Origin: Pirellulaceae bacterium
GTDB taxonomy: Bacteria > Planctomycetota > Planctomycetia > Pirellulales > Pirellulaceae
Length of the DNA: 64,000 nucleotides
Assembly (NCBI GenBank): GCA_022448315.1
Contig: JAKVCA010000025.1
Span: forward strand, 1-64,000
Reading direction: 5' to 3'
This document shows positions 46,999 through 56,019 of this stretch, piece by piece. The translations under genes and the position numbers were made by a program. The notes under the pieces were generated by a model that was given only the letters and a program-made list of their open reading frames with translations, searched no databases and was not told the DNA's origin. How positions within the stretch are numbered: the stretch's first letter is position 1; every line of letters starts with the position of its first letter.

Positions 46999-48480
46999 AT
47001 GAAAACCCTCGATCGATTCACCTGTCAACTCTTGCTGGCCCTCATCGGTGCTTTCATCGGGTACCCGTCCCCTGGTTACAGCATGGATCGCCCCAATATC
47101 CTCCTGATCTGCGTTGACGATTTGCGTCCTGCCTTGGGTTGCTACGGAGACGCGATCGCCATCACACCGTCCCTCGATAAACTCGCGGAAAAAAGTACGC
47201 TTTTCTCCAGAGCCTACTGCCAACAGGCCGTTTGCAGTCCATCGCGACTCTCCCTGTTGACCGGCCTACGCCCCGATACGATTCGCGTATGGGACCTGAA
47301 AACACATTTCCGTGCTGCGGTTCCCGATACCGTGACGCTCCCTCAGCATTTCAAGAACAACGGTTACCACACCGAAAGTATCGGCAAGATCTATCATGGC
47401 AGCGGAACTCCCGCAAAAGATCCCCCTTCGTGGTCCCAACCGCCTCGGTTTGATCAGGTTCGTGAAGCTGAATTACGCTACGCGCTTGAGAAAAACCTCC
47501 GAGGCAAAGGGCTGAAACGTTCTTCGACCGAGTCCGCTGAAGTGCCAGATGACGCCTACGTCGATGGGCTCGTCTGTCACGAGGCCTTGCAGGCCATTCG
47601 CAGACTGGGACTAAACTCAGACCCTTTCTTTCTGGCCGTAGGTTTCCGGAAACCTCACCTGCCATTTTGTGCCCCGAAAAAGTACTGGGACCTTTACGCG
47701 TCGGAAAAATTCAGGCTGACCACCAACACGGAGCACCCTCAAAACGCGCCCGAATTGGCCACCAGGAGCTGGAATGAACTCGAAGGCTATCAGGACATTC
47801 CCAAGGATCGCGACCTGAGCGCTCAAGAAGTTGCCCACTTGCGACACGGCTACTACGCGTGCGTCAGTTACATCGATGCACTGATCGGTCAGATGCTGGA
47901 CGAGTTGAGCGCCGTTAATCTCTCGCAGAATACCATCGTCCTCGTGTGGGGCGACCACGGATACCATCTGGGTGAGCAGGGCCTTTGGACAAAAGCGAAT
48001 AACTACGAACTCGCAACACGAATCCCACTGATCGTCCATGTTCCCAATTTATTGAGTCAAGGCAATCAAACTCGGGCCATCGTGGAACTGGTCGACATCT
48101 ATCCAACACTTGCCGAACTCTGCGGACTAAGCCTTCCCCATGAGCTTGAAGGATATAGTTTCAAACCGTTGCTCACCTCACCAAACCGACCCTGGAAAAA
48201 GGCGGCCTTCAGCCAGTACCCACGAGCAAAGAACGGCTCGCGTCATCAGACTCACGGTGACATCATGGGGTATGCGCTTCGTACCGACCGGTATCGTTAC
48301 GTGGAGTGGCGGGATTGGGAATCGCAAGGTGTCGTGGCGCGAGAGCTCTATGACCACCTCCACGATCCCTCGGAACAGAAGAATCTTGCGGAAGTCGAGA
48401 GCCTCCGCACCAAGGTTCGATCGCTCTCTGAACAACTTTCTACTGGCTGGAAGTCCGCGTTACCCGACGAAACGCCATAG
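46999..48480 (+). CDS. Exported sulfatase (iduronate-2-sulfatase-like)
   Basis: A 493-aa sulfatase. The longest frame begins at a TTG (46948), but ATG 46999 has GGGA upstream and starts the signal peptide, so I use it. Motifs: LLICVDDLRPALGCYGD, maturation CSPSRLSLLTGLRPDT (Cys79), ESIGKIYHG (in place of GKWHLG), FFLAVGFRKPHLPFCAPKKY and WGDHGYHLGEQGLWTK. The VDDLRPxLGCYGD and GFRKPHLPF signatures are those of the iduronate-2-sulfatase/choline-sulfatase branch. It follows DUF1592 by 47 bases. Sulfated glycan is a plausible substrate class; the exact one is unknown. Confidence 0.92.
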   Translation: MKTLDRFTCQLLLALIGAFIGYPSPGYSMDRPNILLICVDDLRPALGCYGDAIAITPSLDKLAEKSTLFSRAYCQQAVCSPSRLSLLTGLRPDTIRVWDLKTHFRAAVPDTVTLPQHFKNNGYHTESIGKIYHGSGTPAKDPPSWSQPPRFDQVREAELRYALEKNLRGKGLKRSSTESAEVPDDAYVDGLVCHEALQAIRRLGLNSDPFFLAVGFRKPHLPFCAPKKYWDLYASEKFRLTTNTEHPQNAPELATRSWNELEGYQDIPKDRDLSAQEVAHLRHGYYACVSYIDALIGQMLDELSAVNLSQNTIVLVWGDHGYHLGEQGLWTKANNYELATRIPLIVHVPNLLSQGNQTRAIVELVDIYPTLAELCGLSLPHELEGYSFKPLLTSPNRPWKKAAFSQYPRAKNGSRHQTHGDIMGYALRTDRYRYVEWRDWESQGVVARELYDHLHDPSEQKNLAEVESLRTKVRSLSEQLSTGWKSALPDETP

Positions 48481-48623
48481 TGAATTTTGCCTCAACGCGG
48501 GCGTCCTGAACGGGCTTCTCCGGCAACAAGAATTCGCCGAGGCTTCGGTAATCGGTAGCTGTGTCCATCCTTTTGGGTCACTCCCTGAAGCGAATCAGGT
48601 CGCCTCAAGCGTGAATTCGAATC

Positions 48624-48785
48624 ATGCCTGCGGGCGGTGGTTTCGAGCACGATCAACACGTGGCATTTCCTCGTGATCGCAACAGGCCGCTGTGTGACCT
48701 TTTCGTGACACTCCTTCAGCGACTTGGAATTGAGACGGATGATTTGGGAAGTAGCACGGGCAACCCGTATGAACTTGCCGGCTAA
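48624..48785 (+). pseudogene. 3' remnant of a DUF1552 gene
   Basis: A 53-codon frame that matches only the extreme C-terminus of DUF1552 proteins: [20 protein letters not shown] then [20 protein letters not shown] and [11 protein letters not shown]. The intact paralogues show the same pattern (TGGGYAHGRHVAF, PLCNLFVNLLNRMDVETDSF, GTSTGTLDW at 40130). The in-frame codon at 48612 is TGA and the sequence further upstream shows no DUF1552 similarity, so about 350 codons of 5' sequence are missing. It lies directly behind a sulfatase and overlaps the end of the convergent symporter gene by four bases. Most likely the scar of a deletion in a duplicated DUF1592/DUF1552 unit. Confidence 0.8.
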
Positions 48786-50302
48786 GTCGTGGGAGTGAAC
48801 TGCTCATTCCCTTGGTTTGGATCGTGGGCAAGGCTGTCCAATGGCATTTCCCGCTTGGGGAACCAAAGCGAACCGAAAACGGCGATCAGTAGATTGCCGG
48901 CGAGACCGAAAAGCCCCGGATGGACACCCAGAAATTTTTTGTACCCCAATCCCACCATCAACAGCGAAATCAAGATCCCCACGATCAACCCGGCCAGAAC
49001 CGCCTTCCCTCGAAGTCTTGACCACCAGATCCCGAGGATAAAAGCGGGACTCAACTGCACGAGGAGATCAAGCTTACGGTCAAGCAACGTGACGAGCGTC
49101 GTATTTCTTAAAAGGATTGCCCCCAGGGCTGCCAGGCCAATCAATGCCCAGGAAAGTCGCTTTCCAACTTTCATCAATTCATCTTCTGGCATTCCGGGAC
49201 TGATCCAAGTTGCAAAGACGTCCTTGGTCAACATGGACGAGATGGAAAGGAGAATGGAATCCGCCGTCGACATGATGGCCGCTAAAATCGCAGCAAAGAC
49301 GATGACAACAATCCAACGGCCGAGAATCGAATGCTGCTGGATCTCACGACACAACACCGTCAGTAGAGAATCCGACTGCTCCCCAAGATCCGGGATGTAG
49401 GCTCGGCCAATCATGCCAGCCGCAAGCGAGACGACCGTGGTCGTAAGGGGCAAAAAAACCATGATTCCCAAACTCAGACGCAAGGTTCGCGCATTTTTCG
49501 CACTGTAAATTCGTTGAACGGACTGCGGATACATGGCCCCACCGATTCCAACCATCAGGCAGTAACTCATCCACTCACGGATTCCATTCCCAGAGGGCGG
49601 CTGAACCGCCTCGGGTGTTCTCTCCGCCACCGTCCTTGTCGCCTCACCAAGGGTGCCAAATTGCTGAAACATCATCACCAGCAATGCGATAAACCCAACC
49701 AGCAAAATGCTCCCCTGAATCGCATCCGTCCACGCCACGGCGCGAAAGCCTCCCAGTGTTTCGTAAACGATGATGATTCCTGCAAGGAAGATGACGCCCG
49801 CAACAAACGCGTACTCGCCGTTTGGAAATAGTCCCTCCACCGCTTTGCCCATCGCCATCATCTGAGCCAGCAGAAAGTTACCGATTGCAAACACCATCAC
49901 GATTGATGACAGCAAACCGAGGAGTGGAGTTCGATAGCGATATTCGAGGTAATCCGCCGGCGTGACGAAGTTATTTTTTCGGCTGAGCGCGTAGAGTCGC
50001 GGAGCGAACAACAGGTAGACGACCACGATCGACATCATGAACTGAATACTGACCGTCCAGGCATAACCCACCCGATACGTTTTGCCCGTGAAACCAAAAA
50101 GCGTATTGCCGCTGTACTGGGTGGCATACAGCGTCAGCAGTAGGACCCACAGTCCCGTACGTTGTCCACCGAGGAAAAAGTCCTGGAGAGTGTTTGCCTT
50201 TTTCGCTCGAAAACCGAAGTAACCGACTAGAAGCAGGCTCAGGAGGTAGAGACCGATGAAGCCAATCTCCACCGCATTCAACGGCATGAGTTCTGAGTTC
50301 AA
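48782..50302 (-). CDS. Sodium:solute symporter (SSS family)
   Basis: A 506-aa integral membrane protein of the sodium:solute symporter family, importing a small solute with Na+. About 13 membrane spans are visible ([80 protein letters not shown]). Family marks are [11 protein letters not shown] after the first span, [13 protein letters not shown] and the [12 protein letters not shown] Na+-site segment. The start overlaps the stop of the small DUF3311-like gene upstream, and the two are a known pair. The substrate may be a sugar or amino acid released by the exported enzymes around it; this is inference. Confidence 0.93.
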   Translation of the reverse strand: MNSELMPLNAVEIGFIGLYLLSLLLVGYFGFRAKKANTLQDFFLGGQRTGLWVLLLTLYATQYSGNTLFGFTGKTYRVGYAWTVSIQFMMSIVVVYLLFAPRLYALSRKNNFVTPADYLEYRYRTPLLGLLSSIVMVFAIGNFLLAQMMAMGKAVEGLFPNGEYAFVAGVIFLAGIIIVYETLGGFRAVAWTDAIQGSILLVGFIALLVMMFQQFGTLGEATRTVAERTPEAVQPPSGNGIREWMSYCLMVGIGGAMYPQSVQRIYSAKNARTLRLSLGIMVFLPLTTTVVSLAAGMIGRAYIPDLGEQSDSLLTVLCREIQQHSILGRWIVVIVFAAILAAIMSTADSILLSISSMLTKDVFATWISPGMPEDELMKVGKRLSWALIGLAALGAILLRNTTLVTLLDRKLDLLVQLSPAFILGIWWSRLRGKAVLAGLIVGILISLLMVGLGYKKFLGVHPGLFGLAGNLLIAVFGSLWFPKREMPLDSLAHDPNQGNEQFTPTT

Positions 50303-50511
50303 GAAGGCTCCTCCTCACCCGGCCATGGCTCCCTCAAGACCCACGCTGTATGCAAGGCAATACCAAGAGCTGACAGAATCGACACGGCGACCCAAAGGGG
50401 CACACCCACGACGAGTTTTTCCGACAGACTCCCCAACCATTGCCAGTACCAAGGAACGGCGACAGAAAACAGGGCGGTGTAGGTTAACAAAATGGTCAGG
50501 TTACGATTCAC
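50299..50511 (-). CDS. Small membrane protein partner of the symporter (DUF3311-like)
   Basis: A 70-aa protein with two membrane spans (LTILLTYTALFSVAVPWYW and VVGVPLWVAVSILSALGIAL), short basic N-terminus and acidic C-terminus ([10 protein letters not shown]). This size, topology and the ATGA overlap with an SSS symporter gene are what DUF3311-type small subunits show. It probably assists symporter assembly or activity. Confidence in the family assignment is moderate because the protein is short. Confidence 0.75.
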   Translation of the reverse strand: MNRNLTILLTYTALFSVAVPWYWQWLGSLSEKLVVGVPLWVAVSILSALGIALHTAWVLREPWPGEEEPS

Positions 50512-50651
50512 GGCGTGGCAACTCCAGTGGTTTCGCTTGCCGCTTCACCCAAACGGCACCCGGTCCTCAAAATCCTGGCTCGATCTACGGGGAAAACCTC
50601 GGAAATTCTCCGTGCCCTGCAACCCGGTGGCGGATCGAGTTTTGAAAACGA

Positions 50652-51257
50652 TCAACCACGTTTTCTCTCCAACAATGTCATCATGAGAAATGACATCAAA
50701 CATTGCAATTCGGTCTCTTCATCAAGGTCCATGAATTTTTCCAACGTGAACTTCCCCTCGAGGAAGGCAGGTTCCTTCTTGAGTCGCATGACTTCTTGAC
50801 CGTCCAGTGTCTTCAGGGTGTAAGACGGATTAAAAAAATACCCGGTAAACATTCCAATGATAGGCAGCTCGCCAACGGTCGCATCAAGCACCTTCACCCA
50901 ACCGTTATCCTCAGTGATATTCATGACCGGTTGTCCGTCCTTCATGACGTCGTAGTGCGCCTTGAAAATGGACTTGGCTCCCTTTCTTCCCACGGTGCCA
51001 AACGGATTCCCTTGGGCGTCTTCGAATTGATACTTGGCAGAAAAATCAATGATGCGATCTGCCTTGATTTGGCAGAGCAGATTCTGTTGGGTGGAATCAG
51101 AAAAAACATTCACCGCCTCTTTGAGCTTTAACAATTTCTGTTTGACGTAGCAGACAGAATCTCCATTGGCGTCATGAACGTAGATCTGTGGCGCCAGGGC
51201 CATAATCTTGAAAGTCATGGAAAGTGGATACTGCACCGCCTGCCTCCTTTTTGCCAT
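50652..51257 (-). CDS. LURP-one-related / tubby-like fold protein
   Basis: A cytoplasmic protein of 201 aa with no signal peptide. It has the LURP-one-related (LOR) pattern: YPLSMTFKIMALAPQIYVHD, CYVKQKLLKLKEAVNVFSD, ADRIIDFSAKYQFEDAQGNP, GRKGAKSIFKAHYDVMKDGQ and MGWVKVLD-like NGWVKVLDATVGELPIIG, an alternating strand structure around a central helix as in tubby and scramblase-like domains. The function of bacterial LOR proteins is unknown. I start at 51257 rather than 51311 because it gives the natural domain start and AAGC-type purines precede it. It lies 141 bases from the DUF3311-like gene on the same strand. Confidence 0.75.
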   Translation of the reverse strand: MAKRRQAVQYPLSMTFKIMALAPQIYVHDANGDSVCYVKQKLLKLKEAVNVFSDSTQQNLLCQIKADRIIDFSAKYQFEDAQGNPFGTVGRKGAKSIFKAHYDVMKDGQPVMNITEDNGWVKVLDATVGELPIIGMFTGYFFNPSYTLKTLDGQEVMRLKKEPAFLEGKFTLEKFMDLDEETELQCLMSFLMMTLLERKRG

Positions 51258-51619
51258 TTGGATAGCTTCGCTCGCGTGGACCGCCAAGTCTGAACACAGA
51301 CTCTCATTCAATTTCTGGACGCAGATTTCAATTTCTGAACGCAGATGATTGAACCTCTGCGTTGCTGGCCACGTCGCGAACTCGTACGAACACCGGCACC
51401 AAGTTACCAGATTTCACGCGGTGACCTGAAGTGCGACGGGCGATTTTTAAATGGGTCATGGAAAGGTTGAAGGCCGCATTGATGCACACCTGAAGTCCGA
51501 CCGATTGGATTCTCGACCACAATCAAGTTACGCTGAGAAGAAGCCAAACTCGGAGAGGAGATCGTCTGTTTCTCTCAGGACCATCGTTCCGTGTCTTTCT
51601 GACTGTCTCATCTTGCCCC
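51258..51619. other. Divergent intergenic region with a 20-bp duplication
   Basis: About 360 bases between the LOR gene (minus) and a sulfatase (plus). It holds a tandem 20-base duplication (51307-51346) 50 bases upstream of the LOR start. No small ORF is supported and no terminator is evident. Confidence 0.45.
51307..51346. repeat. 20-bp direct tandem duplication
   Basis: TTCAATTTCTGGACGCAGAT is followed directly by TTCAATTTCTGAACGCAGAT, one mismatch in 20. It lies just upstream of the LOR gene on the minus strand, so it could affect that gene's transcript leader. Confidence 0.9.
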
Positions 51620-53101
51620 ATGGATCAATCTCCGGTGCAGACAACCACGTCACCATTAAAAAAGCGATTGACTGCAATTGTCTGGCTGGTCATCTTCGGA
51701 ACTCTGTTTCTGATGGGCCGAGTCGAAGCCGACGAAACACGTAGCCCAAACGTGCTGATGATCTGCATCGACGACCTGAATGACTGGGTCGGCTTTCTTG
51801 GAGGCCACCCTCAGGCGTTGACACCCAACATGGACGCTTTGGCTCGCCGCGGCGTCAACTTCACCAATGCCCACTGCGTGGTTCCAGTATGCTCGCCCTC
51901 TCGGATCAGCGTAATTTCGGGCACCGCTCCCACAACCCATGGAAGTTACGAACTCGGCCCCAAGTTTGAGGAACTGCCTGCACTCCGTCGCACGCCCACG
52001 ATGCATCGATACTTCAAAGATCACGGGTATGTCACGATCACCGGTGGCAAAGTCCTGCATCACAATTTTGGAGGACGACTTGCGCAGGATATTGATCGAA
52101 ATCTGGGGAGAACTCGCAGTCCTCGCCCCAAGATGCAACTCAATCGTCCCGCCGACTGGAGTGCCGCTTGGGATTGGGGAGCTTTCCCCCAAGCCGATGA
52201 AAGCATGGCGGATTTCCAACTCTCTCAAGAAGTTGCAAGAACCTTGAAGAGGCCGATGGATCAACCGTTTTTCATGTCGGTTGGATTTTTCAGACCCCAC
52301 GTTCCCCTTTACGTCCCACCGAAGTGGTTTGAGCTTTATCCACCCTCCGAATTGAAGCTGACCACTCCCGCTTCAGATGACCTTGATCATCTTCCACCCA
52401 ACTTCCTGAATATCAATCAATACGCCGTCGCACCCACTCACCAGCAGGTCATTCAAAACCATAAGCAGCAGGGACTCACTCAAGCCTATCTCGCCTCAAT
52501 CAGCTTCGTCGATCATTGTGTCGGGGTGGTTCTGGACGCACTCGAAAAGGGGCCTCATCGCGACAACACGATTCTCCTGCTTTGGAGCGATCACGGCTTC
52601 CATCTCGGCGAGAAACACCACTGGGCCAAACGAACCCTGTGGGAGGAATCGACTCGAGTCCCCTTATTGTTTTCGGGCCCGGGAATCACTGCGGGGCAGG
52701 TCTGTCATGAACCCGTGAGCCTTTTGGACCTTTTTCCTTCACTCGTCGAACTATGCCACCTCCCCACAAATGAACGGAATGAGGGTGTCTCGCTGGGGCC
52801 GCAATTGAGACGTGCGGAGACGCCCCGAGATCGCCCCGCCATATCCTCGTCTTACGCTGGCAATCATGCGGTTCGTTCACGCGACTGGAGATTGATTGTC
52901 TATGATGATGGACAGAAAGAGCTCTACCATCACAAGGTCGATCCTCAAGAGCACCACAACCTTGCCGATCACCCCGAACACTTGGAGACTCAGCGGAAGT
53001 TGATGCGTTGGCTTCCGAAAGACGCAGCGCCGGAATTCAAGCGGAAGTCGGAAAGACCTTATCGTTCCAGAGTGAATTCGAATACGCCTCCTCCTAAATG
53101 A
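51620..53101 (+). CDS. Exported sulfatase (iduronate-2-sulfatase-like)
   Basis: A 493-aa sulfatase with signal peptide (IVWLVIFGTLFLMGRVEA). Motifs: LMICIDDLNDWVGFLGGHPQ, maturation CSPSRISVISGTAPT (Cys91), GGKVLHH in place of GKWHLG, FFMSVGFFRPHVPLYVPPKW and WSDHGFHLGEKHHWAKRTLW. These are marks of the iduronate-2-sulfatase branch, similar to but distinct from the sulfatase at 46999. It is followed after 143 bases by a glycosidase-like protein, an arrangement typical for stepwise desulfation and cleavage of a sulfated glycan. Substrate unknown. Confidence 0.92.
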   Translation: MDQSPVQTTTSPLKKRLTAIVWLVIFGTLFLMGRVEADETRSPNVLMICIDDLNDWVGFLGGHPQALTPNMDALARRGVNFTNAHCVVPVCSPSRISVISGTAPTTHGSYELGPKFEELPALRRTPTMHRYFKDHGYVTITGGKVLHHNFGGRLAQDIDRNLGRTRSPRPKMQLNRPADWSAAWDWGAFPQADESMADFQLSQEVARTLKRPMDQPFFMSVGFFRPHVPLYVPPKWFELYPPSELKLTTPASDDLDHLPPNFLNINQYAVAPTHQQVIQNHKQQGLTQAYLASISFVDHCVGVVLDALEKGPHRDNTILLLWSDHGFHLGEKHHWAKRTLWEESTRVPLLFSGPGITAGQVCHEPVSLLDLFPSLVELCHLPTNERNEGVSLGPQLRRAETPRDRPAISSSYAGNHAVRSRDWRLIVYDDGQKELYHHKVDPQEHHNLADHPEHLETQRKLMRWLPKDAAPEFKRKSERPYRSRVNSNTPPPK

Positions 53102-53244
53102 AGGAGAGCAACCTCGCGGTTAGCAGGGCGACGATTCGACTTAGACCCGTCAAGCCCCCGCGAAAGGTCAATTGCAACGACGACCCACAATCGCAGGCTT
53201 GCCGAAACAAGAAAGCCTCCATCCAGGTGTCAGGGAAATTAAGC

Positions 53245-55632
53245 ATGCATCTTCGATGCCTTCATCCATTAAAGCTTGCCACGGCAGGTCTATTTTCAGT
53301 ACTGCAGGTTTTCCTTTTCACGCCACAATGCGTCTTTGCCGAAGCACCTCCCCGGATTGATTATTGCCAACGCCTGCAACAGGAAATCCAGAATCGAAAG
53401 CACGGCTTCCTTGCAGGCAACCTTGCGTACTATGTCGGAGGTTTCCATGCGAGCTGGGACCTGAAGGAGCATGAGACGCTTGGGCTGACCCACCCCTTCT
53501 ATCATGACCTCCGCAGTCGTGGAGTGGGCTTGGTGGAAAGTGCCGGCACCGGTTCCGAGGATACCGGGGTCGGAAATGATTTTTCAGGTTGGGAATTCTA
53601 CAAAGACACGCGTGTGCTTGTTGGCAGCGTGGTGGTTGACGGAGAAACCCATCGGAATCCGATTCCATCGAGCATGAAATGGCAACCTGACAAGATGATC
53701 TGTGAATACCTCGTCGGCGGAGTTCACATTCGGGAGGAAAAGTTTATTTCACTCGATGATGTTGCCTGCACCATCATCACGTCCGATCAACCCGTTCTGC
53801 TACGGTTTGAAGGTCAAAGCTTCCTGGGTCGGCACAGTATCGAGAGCACTGCGACGATCCAACACCACGGCGAGATGAATGCCCTGCAAATCACCGAAGG
53901 TGGAACCACGCATTGTGTCCCCGATCCGGACCGGATTCGAAAGATGGGGCCGATCATGTATCAGGGAATGCATACGGTCCTCTCTTCTTCGCGAGACTTT
54001 GGAAAAGCTCACCGACTGGAAAAAGGGCCCGAGGGCCAATGGAAATATGAAATCGATCTTCCGTGCGATTCGGAAGGAGTCGCGGTGGCTTGGACGATGC
54101 ACGACGATGCACGAACTGCCTTATTGAAGGCTCGAAAGTTGCTTCAAAAACCACACGAGAAACTCGCTGCGAAAACCGCAGAAATGAATCGCCAGCTTAA
54201 CGACGAAATCCCCTGGTTTCGTTGCTCGGACCCAAAACATGAGGACATCTACTACTTTCTCTGGTCCCTGTACCTCATGTATTACATCGATGTCGATCGG
54301 GACTGGGAGACCGTCCCGCATACGCAAACGGCAGTCAACAATTTCCTCGGGATGCATCGTTATGACGCGACATTTCAAATTAAAGTCGGGTCTTGGCTGG
54401 CCGACAAGCGGGAATTCGCATACGGGAACGTCTTGACGTGGAAACCCCTTGTCGAGGCAGGGCATTATCGTAAATCTCCCAACGGAGTGATTGCCCTTTC
54501 TGACAACAAGGGACGGACATGGCATTCCGGAGCCTATGGAAATGAACTGTCCGAACACGTTCGAGGCGCTTGGCAGATCTATCAGCACACGGCCGACCTG
54601 AGCTTCTTAAACGCTTGCTATGACTCCTACTTTCGCGAAGTCTTCTGGGACCGCATCTCCTCGTTTTACTCCAACCATTTTGAAGTGGCCGAGATCTTGG
54701 CTGAAATGGCACGACTGACCGGTCACCTTGATGACATCCCGCACTGGAACCAGCAGGTCCCTGACCAACCAGAAGACCGAGACCACTGGTTTCGCCAACG
54801 GTGGGAAATGCATGACCACGAAAAGTACTTCGCTGGCCCACGGGATGGCATGTTGATGACCACAGGTTTCTGGCACATGCGGTCCAAGTATTTCCCGCGT
54901 GAATATGCAAAACAGATGACCGACCATTGGGCGAAGAATTCGGAGCGTGGATTTTTCGGCCAGTTTTTTCCGCTGGCAATGTCCCGACACTCCATGCGAC
55001 AGTTTGCGACACAAGATGACCTGGCCTTCGGCTATACGCCCGACACCGCCTACTTCACTTTGAGCGGCATGTTTCACCAAAGACTGTGTGACGTCGCGTC
55101 ACAACTGACACTTAACCATCTGGAACGCTACAACTACCACGATGAGTGGCAACTTCCCGTCGCACCAGAAGCGTACCGGAGGGATGGCAGCCTGTTTGGG
55201 GATCAGTTTTCAAATTTTAACGCGGGTAAAATTCTGCTTTACCTCGAAGGACTCGCAGGCCTCGAGTATTCGATCCCTCAAAATCGTCTTTTCATTCGCG
55301 AGTCGATGCCGAAGTCGTGGCAATGGATGGAATTCCGCCTCCCCCTGTCCTTAACCGAAGGGGGTGAGGAAACGTGGACGACCATTCGAGTTGAACGGAA
55401 GGGTGAGGGCAAAGAGGTGATCAAGACCATCTCGGTAAGTGACTCTCCGCTGCAGATCACCATTGCCCCATGGTTGGATGACCAAAAGCAGGTTTCCACG
55501 CTCCCTCACCCCCAAGCGTCGCAAAAAACGCTGGATAACAGGAACGACCTTGCGGACTCGCCCCTCTTTCCTGAGTACACGTTTGCTCCAAAGCAAAACT
55601 CGGCCTCCGTCGAACTTCACTACTCGCGATGA
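53245..55632 (+). CDS. Exported (alpha/alpha)6-barrel glycosidase-like protein
   Basis: A 795-aa secreted protein. The frame overlaps the previous stop (53098), but ATG 53245 has AGGG ~10 bases before it and opens a signal peptide (LATAGLFSVLQVFLFTPQCV), so it is the start. The N-terminal ~300 residues are a beta-sandwich (GWEFYKDTRVLVGSVVVDGE, LLRFEGQSFLGRHSIES). The rest is a helical barrel of the six-hairpin glycosidase type (YYFLWSLYLMYYIDVDRDWE, RYDATFQIKVGSWL, NELSEHVRGAWQIYQHT, GMFHQRLCDVASQLTL), similar in layout to GH63/GH37-like enzymes. I cannot assign the catalytic acid and base or a family number with confidence. The preceding sulfatase suggests a sulfated oligosaccharide substrate. 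Confidence 0.7.
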   Translation: MHLRCLHPLKLATAGLFSVLQVFLFTPQCVFAEAPPRIDYCQRLQQEIQNRKHGFLAGNLAYYVGGFHASWDLKEHETLGLTHPFYHDLRSRGVGLVESAGTGSEDTGVGNDFSGWEFYKDTRVLVGSVVVDGETHRNPIPSSMKWQPDKMICEYLVGGVHIREEKFISLDDVACTIITSDQPVLLRFEGQSFLGRHSIESTATIQHHGEMNALQITEGGTTHCVPDPDRIRKMGPIMYQGMHTVLSSSRDFGKAHRLEKGPEGQWKYEIDLPCDSEGVAVAWTMHDDARTALLKARKLLQKPHEKLAAKTAEMNRQLNDEIPWFRCSDPKHEDIYYFLWSLYLMYYIDVDRDWETVPHTQTAVNNFLGMHRYDATFQIKVGSWLADKREFAYGNVLTWKPLVEAGHYRKSPNGVIALSDNKGRTWHSGAYGNELSEHVRGAWQIYQHTADLSFLNACYDSYFREVFWDRISSFYSNHFEVAEILAEMARLTGHLDDIPHWNQQVPDQPEDRDHWFRQRWEMHDHEKYFAGPRDGMLMTTGFWHMRSKYFPREYAKQMTDHWAKNSERGFFGQFFPLAMSRHSMRQFATQDDLAFGYTPDTAYFTLSGMFHQRLCDVASQLTLNHLERYNYHDEWQLPVAPEAYRRDGSLFGDQFSNFNAGKILLYLEGLAGLEYSIPQNRLFIRESMPKSWQWMEFRLPLSLTEGGEETWTTIRVERKGEGKEVIKTISVSDSPLQITIAPWLDDQKQVSTLPHPQASQKTLDNRNDLADSPLFPEYTFAPKQNSASVELHYSR

Positions 55633-56019
55633 TTTCGATCCATTCCACCGCGATCATCAAGAATCTCAACGTGTGGTCAACTGAAGACTCGCCACTCGGC
55701 GCTCTGAAATTCAACCAAGACCCCCGGCGGAAATTTTTCAAAACCATTCGCGACTCCCATATCCCCACGCACCACCCGACGCGGATCTCATCTCGCCCCG
55801 TCCCGTAACGGGATCGCAATCCACCGGCAAAATGCGGCGTCAATGCGGTCCCCCCAAACGACAGTTGAGTTACAATGAGCGAAATCGTGCCCCTCAAGAC
55901 ACTCCGAGATGGAGGCCAATGTTTTGGGTTTATTGCCCACAGATATCACACGTGACGCTTACACCGACACCCAGAAACACAACGTTCCCTCGAGAAATCC
56001 CAACAAAGGTTTTGCTTAT
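55633..56019. other. Intergenic region before the CxAxR sulfatase
   Basis: About 390 bases. The sulfatase frame is open back to 55909, where a GGAGG follows the ATG rather than preceding it. The extra 37 residues are polar and unlike a signal peptide, so I treat this stretch as leader. No other gene is seen. Confidence 0.4.
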
